Of a DNA stretch of 64,000 nt, positions 8,303-17,252 are shown piece by piece (positions within the stretch are counted from its first letter, which is position 1; the number at the start of each line of letters is the position of its first letter). Under the pieces are notes generated by a model. It saw only the letters and a program-made list of their open reading frames with translations. It was not told where the DNA came from and ran no database searches. Source of the DNA: Nitrososphaerota archaeon (GTDB lineage Archaea > Thermoproteota > Nitrososphaeria > Nitrososphaerales > Gagatemarchaeaceae); contig JAGWHB010000002.1 of the NCBI GenBank assembly GCA_028867035.1, positions 148,852 through 212,851 on the forward strand, written 5' to 3'. The translations under genes and the position numbers were made by a program.

Positions 8303-9487
8303 TCAGGATCCCGAGGTCTCAGCTCGAGGCCTGGATTGAGGAACTGGCGTCGCTTCGGGAGGGGCTCCAAGGGCGCTCCTCATCTGCTCCTCCAGCCGGG
8401 AGAGACGGGCGTCGTACTCGGCCTTCATAGCGTCCTTGTCCTCCTTCAGCTCTCTTACGACGTCCTTCAGCTCGAGGTTCTCCAGCCGATAGTCCTTCCA
8501 CTTCTTCTCGTTCTCTTCCTTCTCCTTGGTCAGCTCCCTCTTCGCCTCCTCCGCCTCGGAAAGCGTAAGGAACGGCACGGCCTTCAGGTACTCCTCCTCC
8601 ATGTGCTCCAATGTCGGCTTGTAGTAGGCCATCCTGTGCCCCAGCAGCACCTCCTGGTCCTCCCAGGAGAGCCCAGCCTTGGAGAGCTGCGTCTTGCAGA
8701 ACTTCCTGAAACCGTGGGCTGCCTTGAACTCGCTCTTCACCTTCCTCTCCCTCAGCCCGGCCTTTATCCACCCCCTCTCCAGCAGGTGCTTGACTGCCTC
8801 CCCGGCGAGAGGGTGCGCCAGGTCCGGGGCGATCCTTTCCTTGTCCCACCTCGAGCCGTACTCCCACTTGTCCCGCACCAGGGGGGACCCGGCGTCTACC
8901 TTCTCCCCCACCCGCTCTCTCGACTCCCTGTACCGCTTCCACGCCTCCACCGCCTCGGGAGAGATGAACGCCACGTACTCCTCCGGCTCGCCCCTGTAGA
9001 TGGTCAGAGACGCCGCCCCCGAGTCCCTCGGGGAGAGGTCCCGCACCTTCAGCCAGTCCCAGGCCCCCACCCTGAACCCTCCCGAGGCCATCGCCAGCAT
9101 GATGAAAGCCAGCCTCAGGTCAGCGCCCTCCAGCGCCTTCCTCACCTCCTCCACGGTCGGCGCCCTGTCGACCCCCACGTACCTCACCGGAGGGATCTTC
9201 CTCCTGATTATCTTCCACTCCAGGTTGTACCCGTACTCATCGCAGAACGCCTTCACGTTGGCCAGCCTGCTCGCTATGGTGGCCCCGGTCAGCCTCTCCC
9301 TGTTCTTGATCACGTAGTCGACGAGGACGTCCTTGGCCCTCCCCGGGTCCAGCGCCAAGAAGGCGTCCGGGTCCGGCCCCAGTATCTTCCTTATCCCCGA
9401 TTCGTAGGTCACCCGGGTCGCGTCGGACCTGAGGCTGGCTATGAACGCCTGGAACCTGGTGGTCGAGGCCTCGGTGGTGGCTGTCAA
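8303..9487 (-). CDS. archaeal tyrosine recombinase (integrase)
   Basis: 394 residues from a leaderless TTG. An N-terminal core-binding domain (about 10-95) precedes the catalytic domain with Arg139 (GGFRVGAWDWLKVRDL), His258 and Arg261 (HGFRKF), His284 (LLGHRMAYYKP) and a tyrosine at 288 or 289. The C-terminal 80 residues are a Lys/Glu coiled coil. The pattern matches archaeal integrases of plasmid and virus origin, which catalyse site-specific insertion and excision. It is intact, not split by integration. A longer in-frame GTG/ATG start would read into the herA remnant and past the TATA box, so I prefer TTG. Confidence 0.85.
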   Translation of the reverse strand: MTATTEASTTRFQAFIASLRSDATRVTYESGIRKILGPDPDAFLALDPGRAKDVLVDYVIKNRERLTGATIASRLANVKAFCDEYGYNLEWKIIRRKIPPVRYVGVDRAPTVEEVRKALEGADLRLAFIMLAMASGGFRVGAWDWLKVRDLSPRDSGAASLTIYRGEPEEYVAFISPEAVEAWKRYRESRERVGEKVDAGSPLVRDKWEYGSRWDKERIAPDLAHPLAGEAVKHLLERGWIKAGLRERKVKSEFKAAHGFRKFCKTQLSKAGLSWEDQEVLLGHRMAYYKPTLEHMEEEYLKAVPFLTLSEAEEAKRELTKEKEENEKKWKDYRLENLELKDVVRELKEDKDAMKAEYDARLSRLEEQMRSALGAPPEATPVPQSRPRAETSGS

Positions 9488-9510
9488 CGGAGATACTAGA
9501 TGCCGAGAGT

Positions 9511-9518
9511 ATTTTAGG
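9511..9518 (-). promoter_or_regulatory. TATA box of the integrase gene
   Basis: CCTAAAAT on the minus strand is centred 27 bases from the TTG at 9487, which decides the integrase start. It lies only about 15 bases from the point where herA similarity begins, so the promoter is at the very end of the element. Confidence 0.55.
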
Positions 9519-9531
9519 ACCAATTCCGGAA

Positions 9532-10446
9532 TTGAAATGGCACAACGAGTATGCGGCCACGGTGACGAGCGTAGGGGGAAAGGTGGTCGCGCCGGGCAAG
9601 GACGACTTCGCAATCAATCCCCTAGAAGTTGGGCCCGGGGCGGACCCCGCGGAGCACCTGGCCATGGTGTCCGACATATTCTCCGACATCTATCACTTCA
9701 CCCACCCGCAGGCGTACATGTTCAGGAACGCGCTCCAGAAGCGCCTCAGCGAGACCCCCGGCGAGGAGGTTCCGACGATCTCTGCGCTTGTCAACACGAT
9801 CGAAGCGTATCCCCTGAGGTCAGCCTACGACAACGAGACGAAGGTTGCGCTCCTGCGCAGGCTCGTTCCCCTCACTCAGGGACAGTCGGGGAAGGCGCTC
9901 GGCGGGTCTGGCCCGCTGAAATTGGAGGAGCTGCTCGGCACGGTCGTGTGCGTCGAGCTCGGGCACATGCGCGACGTCCAATCCAGGGCGGTGTTCTGCG
10001 ACGTGATGCTGAAGCTGATCTACGAGGAGAAGGTCAGGCACAGAGGGACGCTGGACCATCTCACCCTCGTCGAAGAGGCGAGGAACATCGCCCCTGCCAG
10101 AAGGCCCGAGGACCCGCCGACCGTCGGGGAGAGGATGATATCAGAGCTCAGGAAGTTTGGGGAGGGGATGATGTTCGTCGCGCAGTTCCCGACACACGTC
10201 GCCGCGGAGGTGGTGAAGAACTCCGGGACGAAGATAGTGCACAGGCTTGCCTGGCCCGACGACGTCTCGCTGATAGGGGACTCCCTGGGGCTCAACCAGA
10301 AGCAGCGGGAACACCTCACGAGGCTGAAGGTGGGGGAGGCAGTGGTGGGCCTGACTCGGATCCAGAAGCCGATGCTTGTCCAGGTGAGGGCCGACGAGGG
10401 TCAGGGGACGGAGAGCAGCGACCTCAACTTCGCTCCGGAGCCATAG
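9532..10446 (+). pseudogene. herA-like ATPase lacking its 5' half
   Basis: 304 codons match the C-terminal half of HerA/DUF87 ATPases: WHNEYAATV, then DDFAINPLEVGPG, AEHLAMVSDIFSDIYH, and the Walker B region HLTLVEEARNIAP with the downstream FPTHVAAEVVKNSGTKIVHR. HerA pumps DNA during end resection with NurA. The Walker A segment that should lie about 150 residues upstream is absent: similarity begins at Trp-His-Asn (about position 9538), directly next to the integrase promoter. The TTG start is only formal. I infer interruption by the element; the missing half may lie at its other end, outside the window. It converges on the kinase gene with a 46-base overlap. Confidence 0.75.
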
Positions 10447-10964
10447 GTCCTGGTCCAGTCGATCCTGGCCGCCGAGCCGGGCTTTCCGCCCAGGATCAGT
10501 GCCGCCTTCCGGGCTGCCTGGGCCGGAGTCGAGCGGGTGGTGTCCAATTCGAATGTCCTGTCCTTCCCGAACGCGTCATGGGCGTCAGATGACACCAGGC
10601 CGATGAGCTCGGCCTCGACGTTATCCAGTACCTTGGTCCTGGGGTAGCCTCTCGCCGCGAGCCGCCCTTTGAGCACGGAAGGCTCACACCTCAGGACGAC
10701 GACCCTCTCCAATGACCCCTTCTCGAACACATAGGGGAGGAGGTGCCCGAAGACAAGGGCGGGGCCGAGGTCGGACTCCCTGAGTTTCTTGCGTAGCTCC
10801 TCGGTGTCCACTTCTGACTCGTCCGCAGTCCGTTCGAGGAGGCCGTGGGCTCGTGCGAGTTCGTTGAGCCCGAGGAGCTTCCTGCCCAGGGCCTCCGCGA
10901 CCAATGGGGCGACCGATTTCTTGCCTGTGCCGGGAGTCCCGGTGATGCCCAGGATCTCCGCCAA
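10401..10964 (-). CDS. AK6/Fap7-type nucleotide kinase
   Basis: 187 residues. The P-loop GTPGTGKKS (residues 9-17) and the short adenylate-kinase-like core with VVVLRCEPSVLKGRLAARGY, cut into a LID-like turn, match the adenylate kinase family that includes Fap7/hCINAP. That family phosphorylates AMP or dAMP with ATP and in yeast helps 18S rRNA maturation. Length fits the family. It is followed by msrA and other minus-strand genes upstream, probably one transcription unit. The Lys-Lys-Ser in place of Lys-Ser/Thr in the P-loop is a mild oddity also seen in some archaeal members. Confidence 0.75.
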   Translation of the reverse strand: MAEILGITGTPGTGKKSVAPLVAEALGRKLLGLNELARAHGLLERTADESEVDTEELRKKLRESDLGPALVFGHLLPYVFEKGSLERVVVLRCEPSVLKGRLAARGYPRTKVLDNVEAELIGLVSSDAHDAFGKDRTFELDTTRSTPAQAARKAALILGGKPGSAARIDWTRTYGSGAKLRSLLSVP

Positions 10965-10986
10965 GGGGCTCTTCCTGTCGGCAGGC

Positions 10987-11547
10987 TCAGGCAGCCTGTG
11001 CCGGCGCGGCAGTCTTCAGCTTCGACTTCCAGTGGGCCCTGAACTTCGACAGCTTCGGCGCTATGACGGCCTGGCAGTAGGGCTTCGAAGAGTTCCGCTT
11101 GTAGTACTCCCTGTGGTAGTCCTCGGCCGGGTAGAACGCCTTCAGCGGTGACACTTCGGTGACTATCTTGTTGCGGAAGACCCTTTCTTCGGTCAGCTCT
11201 CTGATGATCCTCTCCGCTTCGGCCTTTTGCCCTTCATCCCCGTAGAATATGACAGACCTGTACTGGGTCCCTTCGTCCCCTCCCTGCCTGTTCAGCGTCG
11301 TGGGGTCGTGAGTCGAGAACAGGACCTCGAGGAGCTCCCGGTAGGTTATGAGTGAAGGGTCGAAGGTGACCTGTGCGACCTCCGCGTGCCCCGTCGTGTC
11401 GGTGCAGACGTCCTCGTAGGTGGGGTTGGGAACAGTCCCGCCCGCATAGCCCGGCTCGACCTTCACCACTCCCTGGAGCTCTGAGAAGACAGCCTCAGAG
11501 CACCAGAAACAACCGCTCCCGAAAGTCGCCACTTCGGTTCTTGACAA
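10987..11547 (-). CDS. msrA: peptide-methionine (S)-S-oxide reductase
   Basis: 186 residues. GSGCFWCSEAVF carries the catalytic Cys13; GYAGGTVPNPTYEDVCTDTT, GHAEVAQVTFDP and FSTHDPTTLNRQ are family signatures. MsrA reduces methionine sulfoxide in proteins, using thioredoxin. The start is uncertain: a TTG at 11547 is 28 bases from a TATA box (ATTAAAAC on the plus strand at 11572) and would be leaderless, while a GTG at 11565 adds six residues. The TATA box lies in the stop region of the upstream gene. Confidence 0.92.
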   Translation of the reverse strand: MSRTEVATFGSGCFWCSEAVFSELQGVVKVEPGYAGGTVPNPTYEDVCTDTTGHAEVAQVTFDPSLITYRELLEVLFSTHDPTTLNRQGGDEGTQYRSVIFYGDEGQKAEAERIIRELTEERVFRNKIVTEVSPLKAFYPAEDYHREYYKRNSSKPYCQAVIAPKLSKFRAHWKSKLKTAAPAQAA

Positions 11548-11572
11548 TGAAAGTGAGACCTCCACGCCTGCA

Positions 11573-12520
11573 TTAAAACTTGCAGGTGAACCCGCCCGCG
11601 ACCCTGAGGTTCCCTCCGTTCAGGTCCACCACGCACCCCTTCATCCCTTCCCATAGGGGGGCCGGCCAGGGGAGCTTCGCAGTCGAACCGGATGTCCTGG
11701 CGGGAACCATCTCTCCCGGGAGCTGGAGGTGAAGTTCCCTGGAGTCCACTTCCTGCCTGTAGAAGGGGGACTTTGAGAGCTCGAAGGGGAGCGAGTCTGA
11801 GACGGCGAAAGACCCGTCGTCGAGCCAGTGGCTCCTTTCGAGGTCCTTGGGCTCGACCCCCCTCAGAGAGAGCCCGACGCGTATGCCGCGGCCGGCGGAG
11901 TCGAAGTCGACGTCGTTGACCTGGATCCCCTTGACGTCCGCCCTGATGTCGGTGGTGCCCGGGACCGGCCGAAGCTGGTCGTGGAGGGAGACCGTCCCAG
12001 ACAGGACGAAGCCGAGGGCGACGGTGCCGACCCCCTTGACGGTGAAGACCCGGTCCACATATATCAGAGTCTTTGACTTTGGGAAGTCAGGCCTAGGCTG
12101 TACGTAGGAGAGGTCTATGGCAGACGAACGAGTGTCGCGTTCCTCCCGCCTGTACTGCGCCACGGCCGTGCCCTTGAGGGTGGACACCGCGGCCTCCGGG
12201 GCCGGGAATCCGTCCAACAGCTCCAGCGTCCCCGGGACGCCGAAGGCCCCCAGCAGGACCGCCAACTCCCCGTCAGGAGCGGTGAGCTTACCTGACTTTG
12301 GGAAGAGGTACAGGGCGTGGTCGACCAAGGATGCTATGCGGGAATAACCCTGGATCCTCTCCGGGTAGTCAGAGGTATCAAGAAACGAATGTCGGCGGCC
12401 CCCCTCGGTGCGGGTGTAGACTTCTATCCCCTCGGCTTCGCTCTTCTTGGCTACGGCAGATTCGAACGCCGCCTTTGCGTCCTTGTCAGTGCCGAATACC
12501 CCGATGGTGGTGCCGTCCAA
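11573..12520 (-). CDS. SelB/EF-Tu-like protein with degenerate GTPase domain
   Basis: 315 residues. Residues about 150-235 match EF-Tu domain 2 (VDRVFTVKGVGTVALGFVLS, with SGTVSLHDQLRP) as in SelB. The N-terminal 150 residues sit where a GTPase domain would be, but the P-loop GHVDHGKS is replaced by GVFGTDKDAK and no NKxD is visible, so GTP binding is unlikely. C-terminal residues resemble domain 3. Similar truncated translation-factor relatives occur in archaea; a role in translation is inferred, the partner unknown. It is the middle gene of a minus-strand series from the S9 peptidase to the AK6-like kinase. Confidence 0.7.
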   Translation of the reverse strand: MDGTTIGVFGTDKDAKAAFESAVAKKSEAEGIEVYTRTEGGRRHSFLDTSDYPERIQGYSRIASLVDHALYLFPKSGKLTAPDGELAVLLGAFGVPGTLELLDGFPAPEAAVSTLKGTAVAQYRREERDTRSSAIDLSYVQPRPDFPKSKTLIYVDRVFTVKGVGTVALGFVLSGTVSLHDQLRPVPGTTDIRADVKGIQVNDVDFDSAGRGIRVGLSLRGVEPKDLERSHWLDDGSFAVSDSLPFELSKSPFYRQEVDSRELHLQLPGEMVPARTSGSTAKLPWPAPLWEGMKGCVVDLNGGNLRVAGGFTCKF

Positions 12521-12529
12521 GGACGAGCC

Positions 12530-14455
12530 CTACTTCCCGTGCTTGAGGTGCTCGTCGAACCACCGGATGTAGTGGTTGAGCCTCTGGACCCTGTGCTTCG
12601 GCTTCCCCACCCGGGACAGGTCGTGGTTCTCGCCGGGGAAGAGGACGAGCTCTGCCTCCTTGCCAAGACGCTTCAATGCCGTGAAGAACTCCAGCCCTTC
12701 CACCATCCAGCAGCGGTAGTCCTCCATCGAGTGCACTAGCATGAGGGGGGTCCGCACGTTCGGCGCGTATCTTAGTGGGGAGTCGTTCAACAGCTTCTCC
12801 TCGGCGGTCCACGGGTCCCCGCCGACCTGGTCGAAGGTGAAGTAGGGACCTATGTCCGAGGTCCCCCAGAAGCTGATCCAGCTGGCGATGCTCCTGTCAG
12901 TCACGGCGGCCTTGAACCTGTCCGTGTGTCCTATGGCCCAGTTGGTCATGAAGCCGCCGTAGGAGCCTCCCGCGATCGCGAGGCGTTCGCCGTCGATCCT
13001 TGGGAACTTCTTCAGGACGAAGTCGAGGCCTTCCATCAGGTCTTCGAAGTCGCGCGTGCCGTACTTCCCCCTGATGTCCGCGAACTTCTCGGAATAGCCG
13101 TCGCTCCCCCTCGGGTTCAGGTAGACCACGGCGTAGCCGGCGCCGGCGAATGCCTGGAACTCGTGCATGTAAGAGTGCCCGAATGCGGTCTTGGGACCAC
13201 CGTGGACATAGAGGATGCCCGGGACCCTGGCCTTGCCTTCGGGGAGCATGACCCACCCCTCTATGGGCTCCCCGTCGCTCGCCTTGAAGCTCACGTGCTG
13301 GGGCTCCACGATCCTAAGTTCTTCGTATACTGCAGCGTTCAGCGAGGTGAGCGCTCTCTCCCTTCCTGCTGACACATACAGCTCCTCGAGGCGGCTGTCG
13401 TCCATGGCCACGAAGGCCACCTTCCCGTCGTGGACGTCGTACCCCTCGATGCTCCTGTCCCCCCCGACCACCAGCTCCGGCTCCTTGCCCGGCCTCGTCC
13501 GACAGAGCCTGACGGAACCTCCGTCGGCCTGGAGGAAGTAGATGCCCTCCTTCGTCCAGACGAGGCTGCCGGGGCCGTGGGACTTGGCCCTGGCGTCCGA
13601 GTTGAGCGCGTTTGCCTTGTTCCTGTCGACCCCTTCTACCATCTCCACCGCGCGGGTGCGGAGGTTGACTGTCAGGATCCTTGTGTGAGAAGCGAAGCCA
13701 GCGGGTAGGGCGTCCCCCGCGATCGCTATGAATTTGTCGTCGGGGCTCCAAGTGAGCGTGTTGACCTCCATGTCCGAACGGGTGAGCTTCCTCCGGCCCT
13801 TCCCGGTCGCGTCCGCCAGGAAGACGTCGGCGATGTAGGGCCTCAAGTCGTCGGCAGAGGCGAGATAGGCAACCTTCCCACCGTCGTTGGATATGGCGAA
13901 GTCGCTTACGTCGAGGGCACCGGACGTCAGCTGTCGGACCTTCCCCGTGTCGACCTCGACCCTGAACAGGTGCCTGCGGCGGTCGTATACGAACCCCAGC
14001 CCGTTGAACCAGAAGGTGAGCCTGTCTATGACCTTGACGTCGTCCTTGGCCTTCTTTGCGACGAAGGAGAGGAAGTATACAAACTTCGAGTCGGGGGACC
14101 ACTGGGGGTTCTCGACCCCCTCTTCGCTCCGCCTCAGGAGCCGAGCTTCGCCTCCCTCGGATGATATGACGTAGAGCGCGTTCCCCTTGTCTTCCTTCTT
14201 CAGCCCTCTCCTTGAAGAGAACAGGATGGAGCGTCCGTCGGGGGACCACCTGGGGTCGGAGTCCTTCTTCCCCGTGGTGAAGGGAGCGTGGCGGCCAGAC
14301 TTCGCGTCCGCTATGTAGACGTCGGAGTCGTAGCCGTCGTCCTCGAGGTTCGCCCTCTTGACTGAGAATGCGATCTTCCTTCCGTCGGGGGAGAAGCTCG
14401 GCTCCGAGAGCGTCGAGTATAGTTTGAAGTCAGAAGGCCCGACGGCGCGCGCCAC
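12530..14455 (-). CDS. S9 family prolyl oligopeptidase/acylaminoacyl peptidase
   Basis: 641 residues. An N-terminal seven-bladed propeller of WD40/TolB type (repeated SPDGRKIAFS, SPDGRSILFSS, SPDSKFVYFLS, SPDDKFIAIAG) precedes an alpha/beta hydrolase with catalytic Ser498 (GGSYGGFMTN), Asp579 (HSMEDYRCW) and His611 (GENHDLSR). Such enzymes cut short peptides in the cytosol, acting as acylaminoacyl or dipeptidyl peptidases. GTG is the start, 26 bases from a TATA box (ACATAAGA on the minus strand). It is divergent from the FTR1-like gene. With the M3 peptidase nearby it points to growth on peptides. Confidence 0.9.
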   Translation of the reverse strand: MARAVGPSDFKLYSTLSEPSFSPDGRKIAFSVKRANLEDDGYDSDVYIADAKSGRHAPFTTGKKDSDPRWSPDGRSILFSSRRGLKKEDKGNALYVISSEGGEARLLRRSEEGVENPQWSPDSKFVYFLSFVAKKAKDDVKVIDRLTFWFNGLGFVYDRRRHLFRVEVDTGKVRQLTSGALDVSDFAISNDGGKVAYLASADDLRPYIADVFLADATGKGRRKLTRSDMEVNTLTWSPDDKFIAIAGDALPAGFASHTRILTVNLRTRAVEMVEGVDRNKANALNSDARAKSHGPGSLVWTKEGIYFLQADGGSVRLCRTRPGKEPELVVGGDRSIEGYDVHDGKVAFVAMDDSRLEELYVSAGRERALTSLNAAVYEELRIVEPQHVSFKASDGEPIEGWVMLPEGKARVPGILYVHGGPKTAFGHSYMHEFQAFAGAGYAVVYLNPRGSDGYSEKFADIRGKYGTRDFEDLMEGLDFVLKKFPRIDGERLAIAGGSYGGFMTNWAIGHTDRFKAAVTDRSIASWISFWGTSDIGPYFTFDQVGGDPWTAEEKLLNDSPLRYAPNVRTPLMLVHSMEDYRCWMVEGLEFFTALKRLGKEAELVLFPGENHDLSRVGKPKHRVQRLNHYIRWFDEHLKHGK

Positions 14456-14502
14456 GCATCGACGCGACGGGTGGCAATCTTATGTCTTGTCCTTCGGGAA
14501 CG

Positions 14503-14510
14503 GATAAATC
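14503..14510 (+). promoter_or_regulatory. TATA box of the FTR1-like gene
   Basis: GATAAATC is centred 29 bases before a TTG at 14536, which favours that codon over the ATG at 14482, since the ATG would lie upstream of the promoter. Confidence 0.45.
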
Positions 14511-14535
14511 GGCATCATCGGGTGGGCCAGCATCT

Positions 14536-15201
14536 TTGACCAGCGAGTTAGTAATAATCGCCTCTTTCCTACTCGCCTTCAAGGCGGTCCTCGTGGAAGG
14601 GAGCGAGGTCGCGATCCTGTCGGTGGCGACAGTAAAGCAGCTGGGAAGGAACAACGTCCTGCTCGGTGTCCTGGCCGGAGGGGCGGCTTCCGTGGGGATA
14701 TTCCTGGGGGTGAGACAGGTGTTCCTCCTTTTCCCCGAATATGTGATCGATTTGGCCACGGGCGCGGTGATCCTATACTTCTCCTACAAGTTCCTGAGGG
14801 GCTTCAAGCGCTACTATTTCGGAAAGAGGTCGTTCAGGGCGAAGATGGAGAAGCTCGAGGCGGAGGTCGTGGAGAAGGACCTTGAGAAGTACGGGGGGGA
14901 GAGGCCCGGAGTTGTGCCCTTTTCCATCGTCAATGCCCTTCCCGTGTTCACGATCACGTTGACCGAGGGCTTCGAAGCAAGCCTCGTCCTCAGCGCCGCG
15001 GGGACCTTCAACCTCGAATGGACTCTGATAGGCGCGGCCGTCAGCATAATCCTCCTCGTCATCATCTCGGCGATTTCGTACGAATACCTCATCAGGTTCC
15101 CCAGGTGGGGGCTCGACCTCCTGGCGGGGAGCGTCCTGTTCACCTTCGGGACATACTTCCTCGTCTCCGGGCTGTGGCTGGTACTTTTCGGCGGCGCCTG
15201 A
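14536..15201 (+). CDS. FTR1-like membrane permease, putative iron or metal uptake
   Basis: 221 residues with seven probable membrane segments in two halves. Each half has an EG-x-E signature at a helix (KAVLVEGSEVAIL and ITLTEGFEASLVL), the layout of the REGLE motifs in FTR1-type iron permeases, although Arg is replaced. A cytosolic charged loop (KMEKLEAEVVEKDLEKYGGE) separates the halves. I infer metal transport; substrate is not shown by sequence. The TTG start follows the TATA box; a longer frame from ATG 14482 adds 18 polar residues. It converges on pepF with a seven-base gap. Confidence 0.6.
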   Translation: MTSELVIIASFLLAFKAVLVEGSEVAILSVATVKQLGRNNVLLGVLAGGAASVGIFLGVRQVFLLFPEYVIDLATGAVILYFSYKFLRGFKRYYFGKRSFRAKMEKLEAEVVEKDLEKYGGERPGVVPFSIVNALPVFTITLTEGFEASLVLSAAGTFNLEWTLIGAAVSIILLVIISAISYEYLIRFPRWGLDLLAGSVLFTFGTYFLVSGLWLVLFGGA

Positions 15202-15208
15202 TCCGCGG

Positions 15209-16942
15209 TCAGTCGCCGTATTCTTTGATGGCCGTGCGCAACTCGCCCACGAGCTTCCTTAGGGCGGATGGACCGAGGTCCCATTGCACGCCAGCCGCAC
15301 TGAAGAGCTCCGGGAGGGGCTTCACCGCACCGAGAGAAAGGGCGGCCTTGTACGCTTCGATTGCCACCTTTGGGTTCCTCCTGTAGTGCGCCCAGATTCC
15401 GAGCGCCCCCGTGAGAGCTATCCCGTATTCGATGTAATAGAATGGGACCTCGAAGATGTGGAGCTGCCTCTGCCACCGGTACGCCCGGCTCGGTTCTAGC
15501 CCTTCGTAGCTCTCGAGGCCCGAGAATCTATTGAACGTCTCGGTCCAGGCTTTCGCTCTTTCCTCGTGAGTGTGCCCCGGGTGGGTGTAGACCCAATGCT
15601 GGAAGGCGTCGATGGTCGCGACCCAGGTGAAGAGCTTGACGTTGCTCACGGCCTCCTCCCTGTTCGACCTCTTGGCTTCATCCTTGTCGTAATAGATGCC
15701 TTCGTAGTGCTCCCCGGAGATGATCTCCATGGACATCGATGCGACCTCGGCGAACTCGAGGGGGAGGTTGGCGTTCGCGTTGAAGTACGGCAGCCCCTTC
15801 TCCCGCATCAGAAAGGTCTGGAAGCTGTGCCCGGACTCGTGGAGGAGGGTCCTCACGTCGTTGTCGCGCTTTGCTGCGTTCATGAAGATGAAAGGGAGCC
15901 TGGCCTCCGTCAGCTCCTCCTGATAGCCTCCGGGCGCTTTGCCCTTCCTGCTGTCGAGGTCCAGGAGGTCGAGCTTCACCATCTGGGAGAAGTAACCGGA
16001 GAGCTGAGGGTCCACCTTCGCCAGGACCTTGGACGCGCCCTCCACCAGTCCCGCGGCGTCGTCGAAGGGGGAAAGCGGGGGCCTTCTCTCAGGGTCTGTC
16101 CTGAGGTCCCAGGGCCTCAGGACGTCTACGCCGAGCTTTTCCTGCCTGCGTCTGTCCATTTCGCGGCTGAGAGGCACGAAGCTCTCCTCCACTGCCCTGT
16201 GGAACTTCAGGCAGTCGTCGGAGGTGTAGTCAAAGCGGTCCTTCTTAACAAAAATGTATTCGCGGTAATCCTTGAAGCCCGCGTTCCGAGCCTCCTTGTC
16301 GCGGAGCCTGACCATCTCGTCGAAGATAACGTCGAGCGATGCGCTGTCCTTCAGCGCCCGCTGGTCCGCGAGGCGCCACGCCTCCTCCCTGACCTTCCTG
16401 TCTGTTTCTTCGTAGAACTTCGACATCTGCTGGAGTGTTCTTTCTTGGCCTCTGAAGTTGACAGTCATCGCACCGATCATCCGCTGGTACTTCTGGGCGA
16501 GTGTCGAGTCCTGCTTCTCGAGCTCCACGTTCTCGGGCCTGAAGATTGAGACTGCGCTCTCTCGCCTCCTGCCGTCGAGGGCATATTCGTCCCTGGGGAG
16601 CTGGCTTCGGAAGGGAGAAGTGGAATACTTCTTCAGGAGCCCGAAGTTCGCGACCTTGATCTTCGGTTCGAGCTCCTCGGTGTAGAGCTCATAGGCCCTG
16701 GTGAACTCGGGGTTGTCGGTCTGGCGTGTGCTGTTGATGTACCTTATCGTCCTCTGCTCGTAGATGTAGGAGTCCAACTCCGCTTCGTCCAACAACCACT
16801 TCTCCAGGTCGGAAGAGGAGGCGATGCTACGGGAGGCCAGCTCTCCGTACGCCTTGGAAAGGTCGTCCCATTCGAACCTGATGCCTGCCGGGAGGTAATG
16901 GCGTTGGAATTCGCGAGGGAGCATGGAGTAATCGAAGACCAA
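15209..16942 (-). CDS. pepF: M3 family oligoendopeptidase
   Basis: 577 residues. The zinc site is LLHESGHSF with His368, Glu369 and His372; the downstream EFAEVASMSMEI supplies the third ligand Glu. Length and the C-terminal GLEPSRAYRWQRQLHIFEVP match the PepF/M3B group. It cleaves cytosolic oligopeptides. A TTG at 16942 lies about 28 bases from a TATA box (TATAAGTA on the minus strand) and would be leaderless; an internal ATG at 16924 is an alternative. It works beside the S9 peptidase in peptide use. Confidence 0.9.
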   Translation of the reverse strand: MVFDYSMLPREFQRHYLPAGIRFEWDDLSKAYGELASRSIASSSDLEKWLLDEAELDSYIYEQRTIRYINSTRQTDNPEFTRAYELYTEELEPKIKVANFGLLKKYSTSPFRSQLPRDEYALDGRRRESAVSIFRPENVELEKQDSTLAQKYQRMIGAMTVNFRGQERTLQQMSKFYEETDRKVREEAWRLADQRALKDSASLDVIFDEMVRLRDKEARNAGFKDYREYIFVKKDRFDYTSDDCLKFHRAVEESFVPLSREMDRRRQEKLGVDVLRPWDLRTDPERRPPLSPFDDAAGLVEGASKVLAKVDPQLSGYFSQMVKLDLLDLDSRKGKAPGGYQEELTEARLPFIFMNAAKRDNDVRTLLHESGHSFQTFLMREKGLPYFNANANLPLEFAEVASMSMEIISGEHYEGIYYDKDEAKRSNREEAVSNVKLFTWVATIDAFQHWVYTHPGHTHEERAKAWTETFNRFSGLESYEGLEPSRAYRWQRQLHIFEVPFYYIEYGIALTGALGIWAHYRRNPKVAIEAYKAALSLGAVKPLPELFSAAGVQWDLGPSALRKLVGELRTAIKEYGD

Positions 16943-16993
16943 CGGCCTGTCGAGACCTAAACGACCTTACTTATACCTGGCTAGAGCAAAAGT

Positions 16994-17043
16994 GGTATGC
17001 TTCCGATCTTACGGAAGGTCTCCAATCCGAAAGACGGCATACC
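16994..17043. ncRNA. compact three-way-junction element, function unknown
   Basis: Fifty bases fold perfectly into three helices. Outer stem: GGTATGC with GCATACC (7 bp). Second: TTCCG-ATCTTA-CGGAA. Third: GTCT with AGAC around a ten-base loop. Single-base linkers join them. It lies in the divergent region between pepF and a small membrane-protein gene. It could be a structured RNA, part of a 5' leader or a protein-binding palindrome; no known family comes to mind. The rest of the 310-base gap to 17252 shows nothing else clear. Confidence 0.4.
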
Positions 17044-17252
17044 TGTTATGATTGCCCCACGTGACGAACGTCCTATCCCATGGAGATGCAAGAATACCAC
17101 GGAAGATTGAGTGGCCCCTTTCCTCGGTGCCGGCCACTTAAGAGCGAAAACGCTCCCCTGGGGAACAAGAAGAAAGGAATGAGCTTGACCGAATCGAGTC
17201 GCGCTTGCTACAACCCTTATTACCGGAACCCGGTCCCAGCGGCCCTGCCAGC

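Noticed and set aside
8336..9499. 387-codon plus-strand frame opposite the integrase
   Set aside because: Leu/Pro/Arg/His-rich composition typical of the antisense of a GC-rich gene; the integrase on the other strand has all catalytic motifs.
15566..16549. 327-codon plus-strand frame opposite pepF
   Set aside because: Shadow of an M3 peptidase with HExxH; no domain in the antisense reading.
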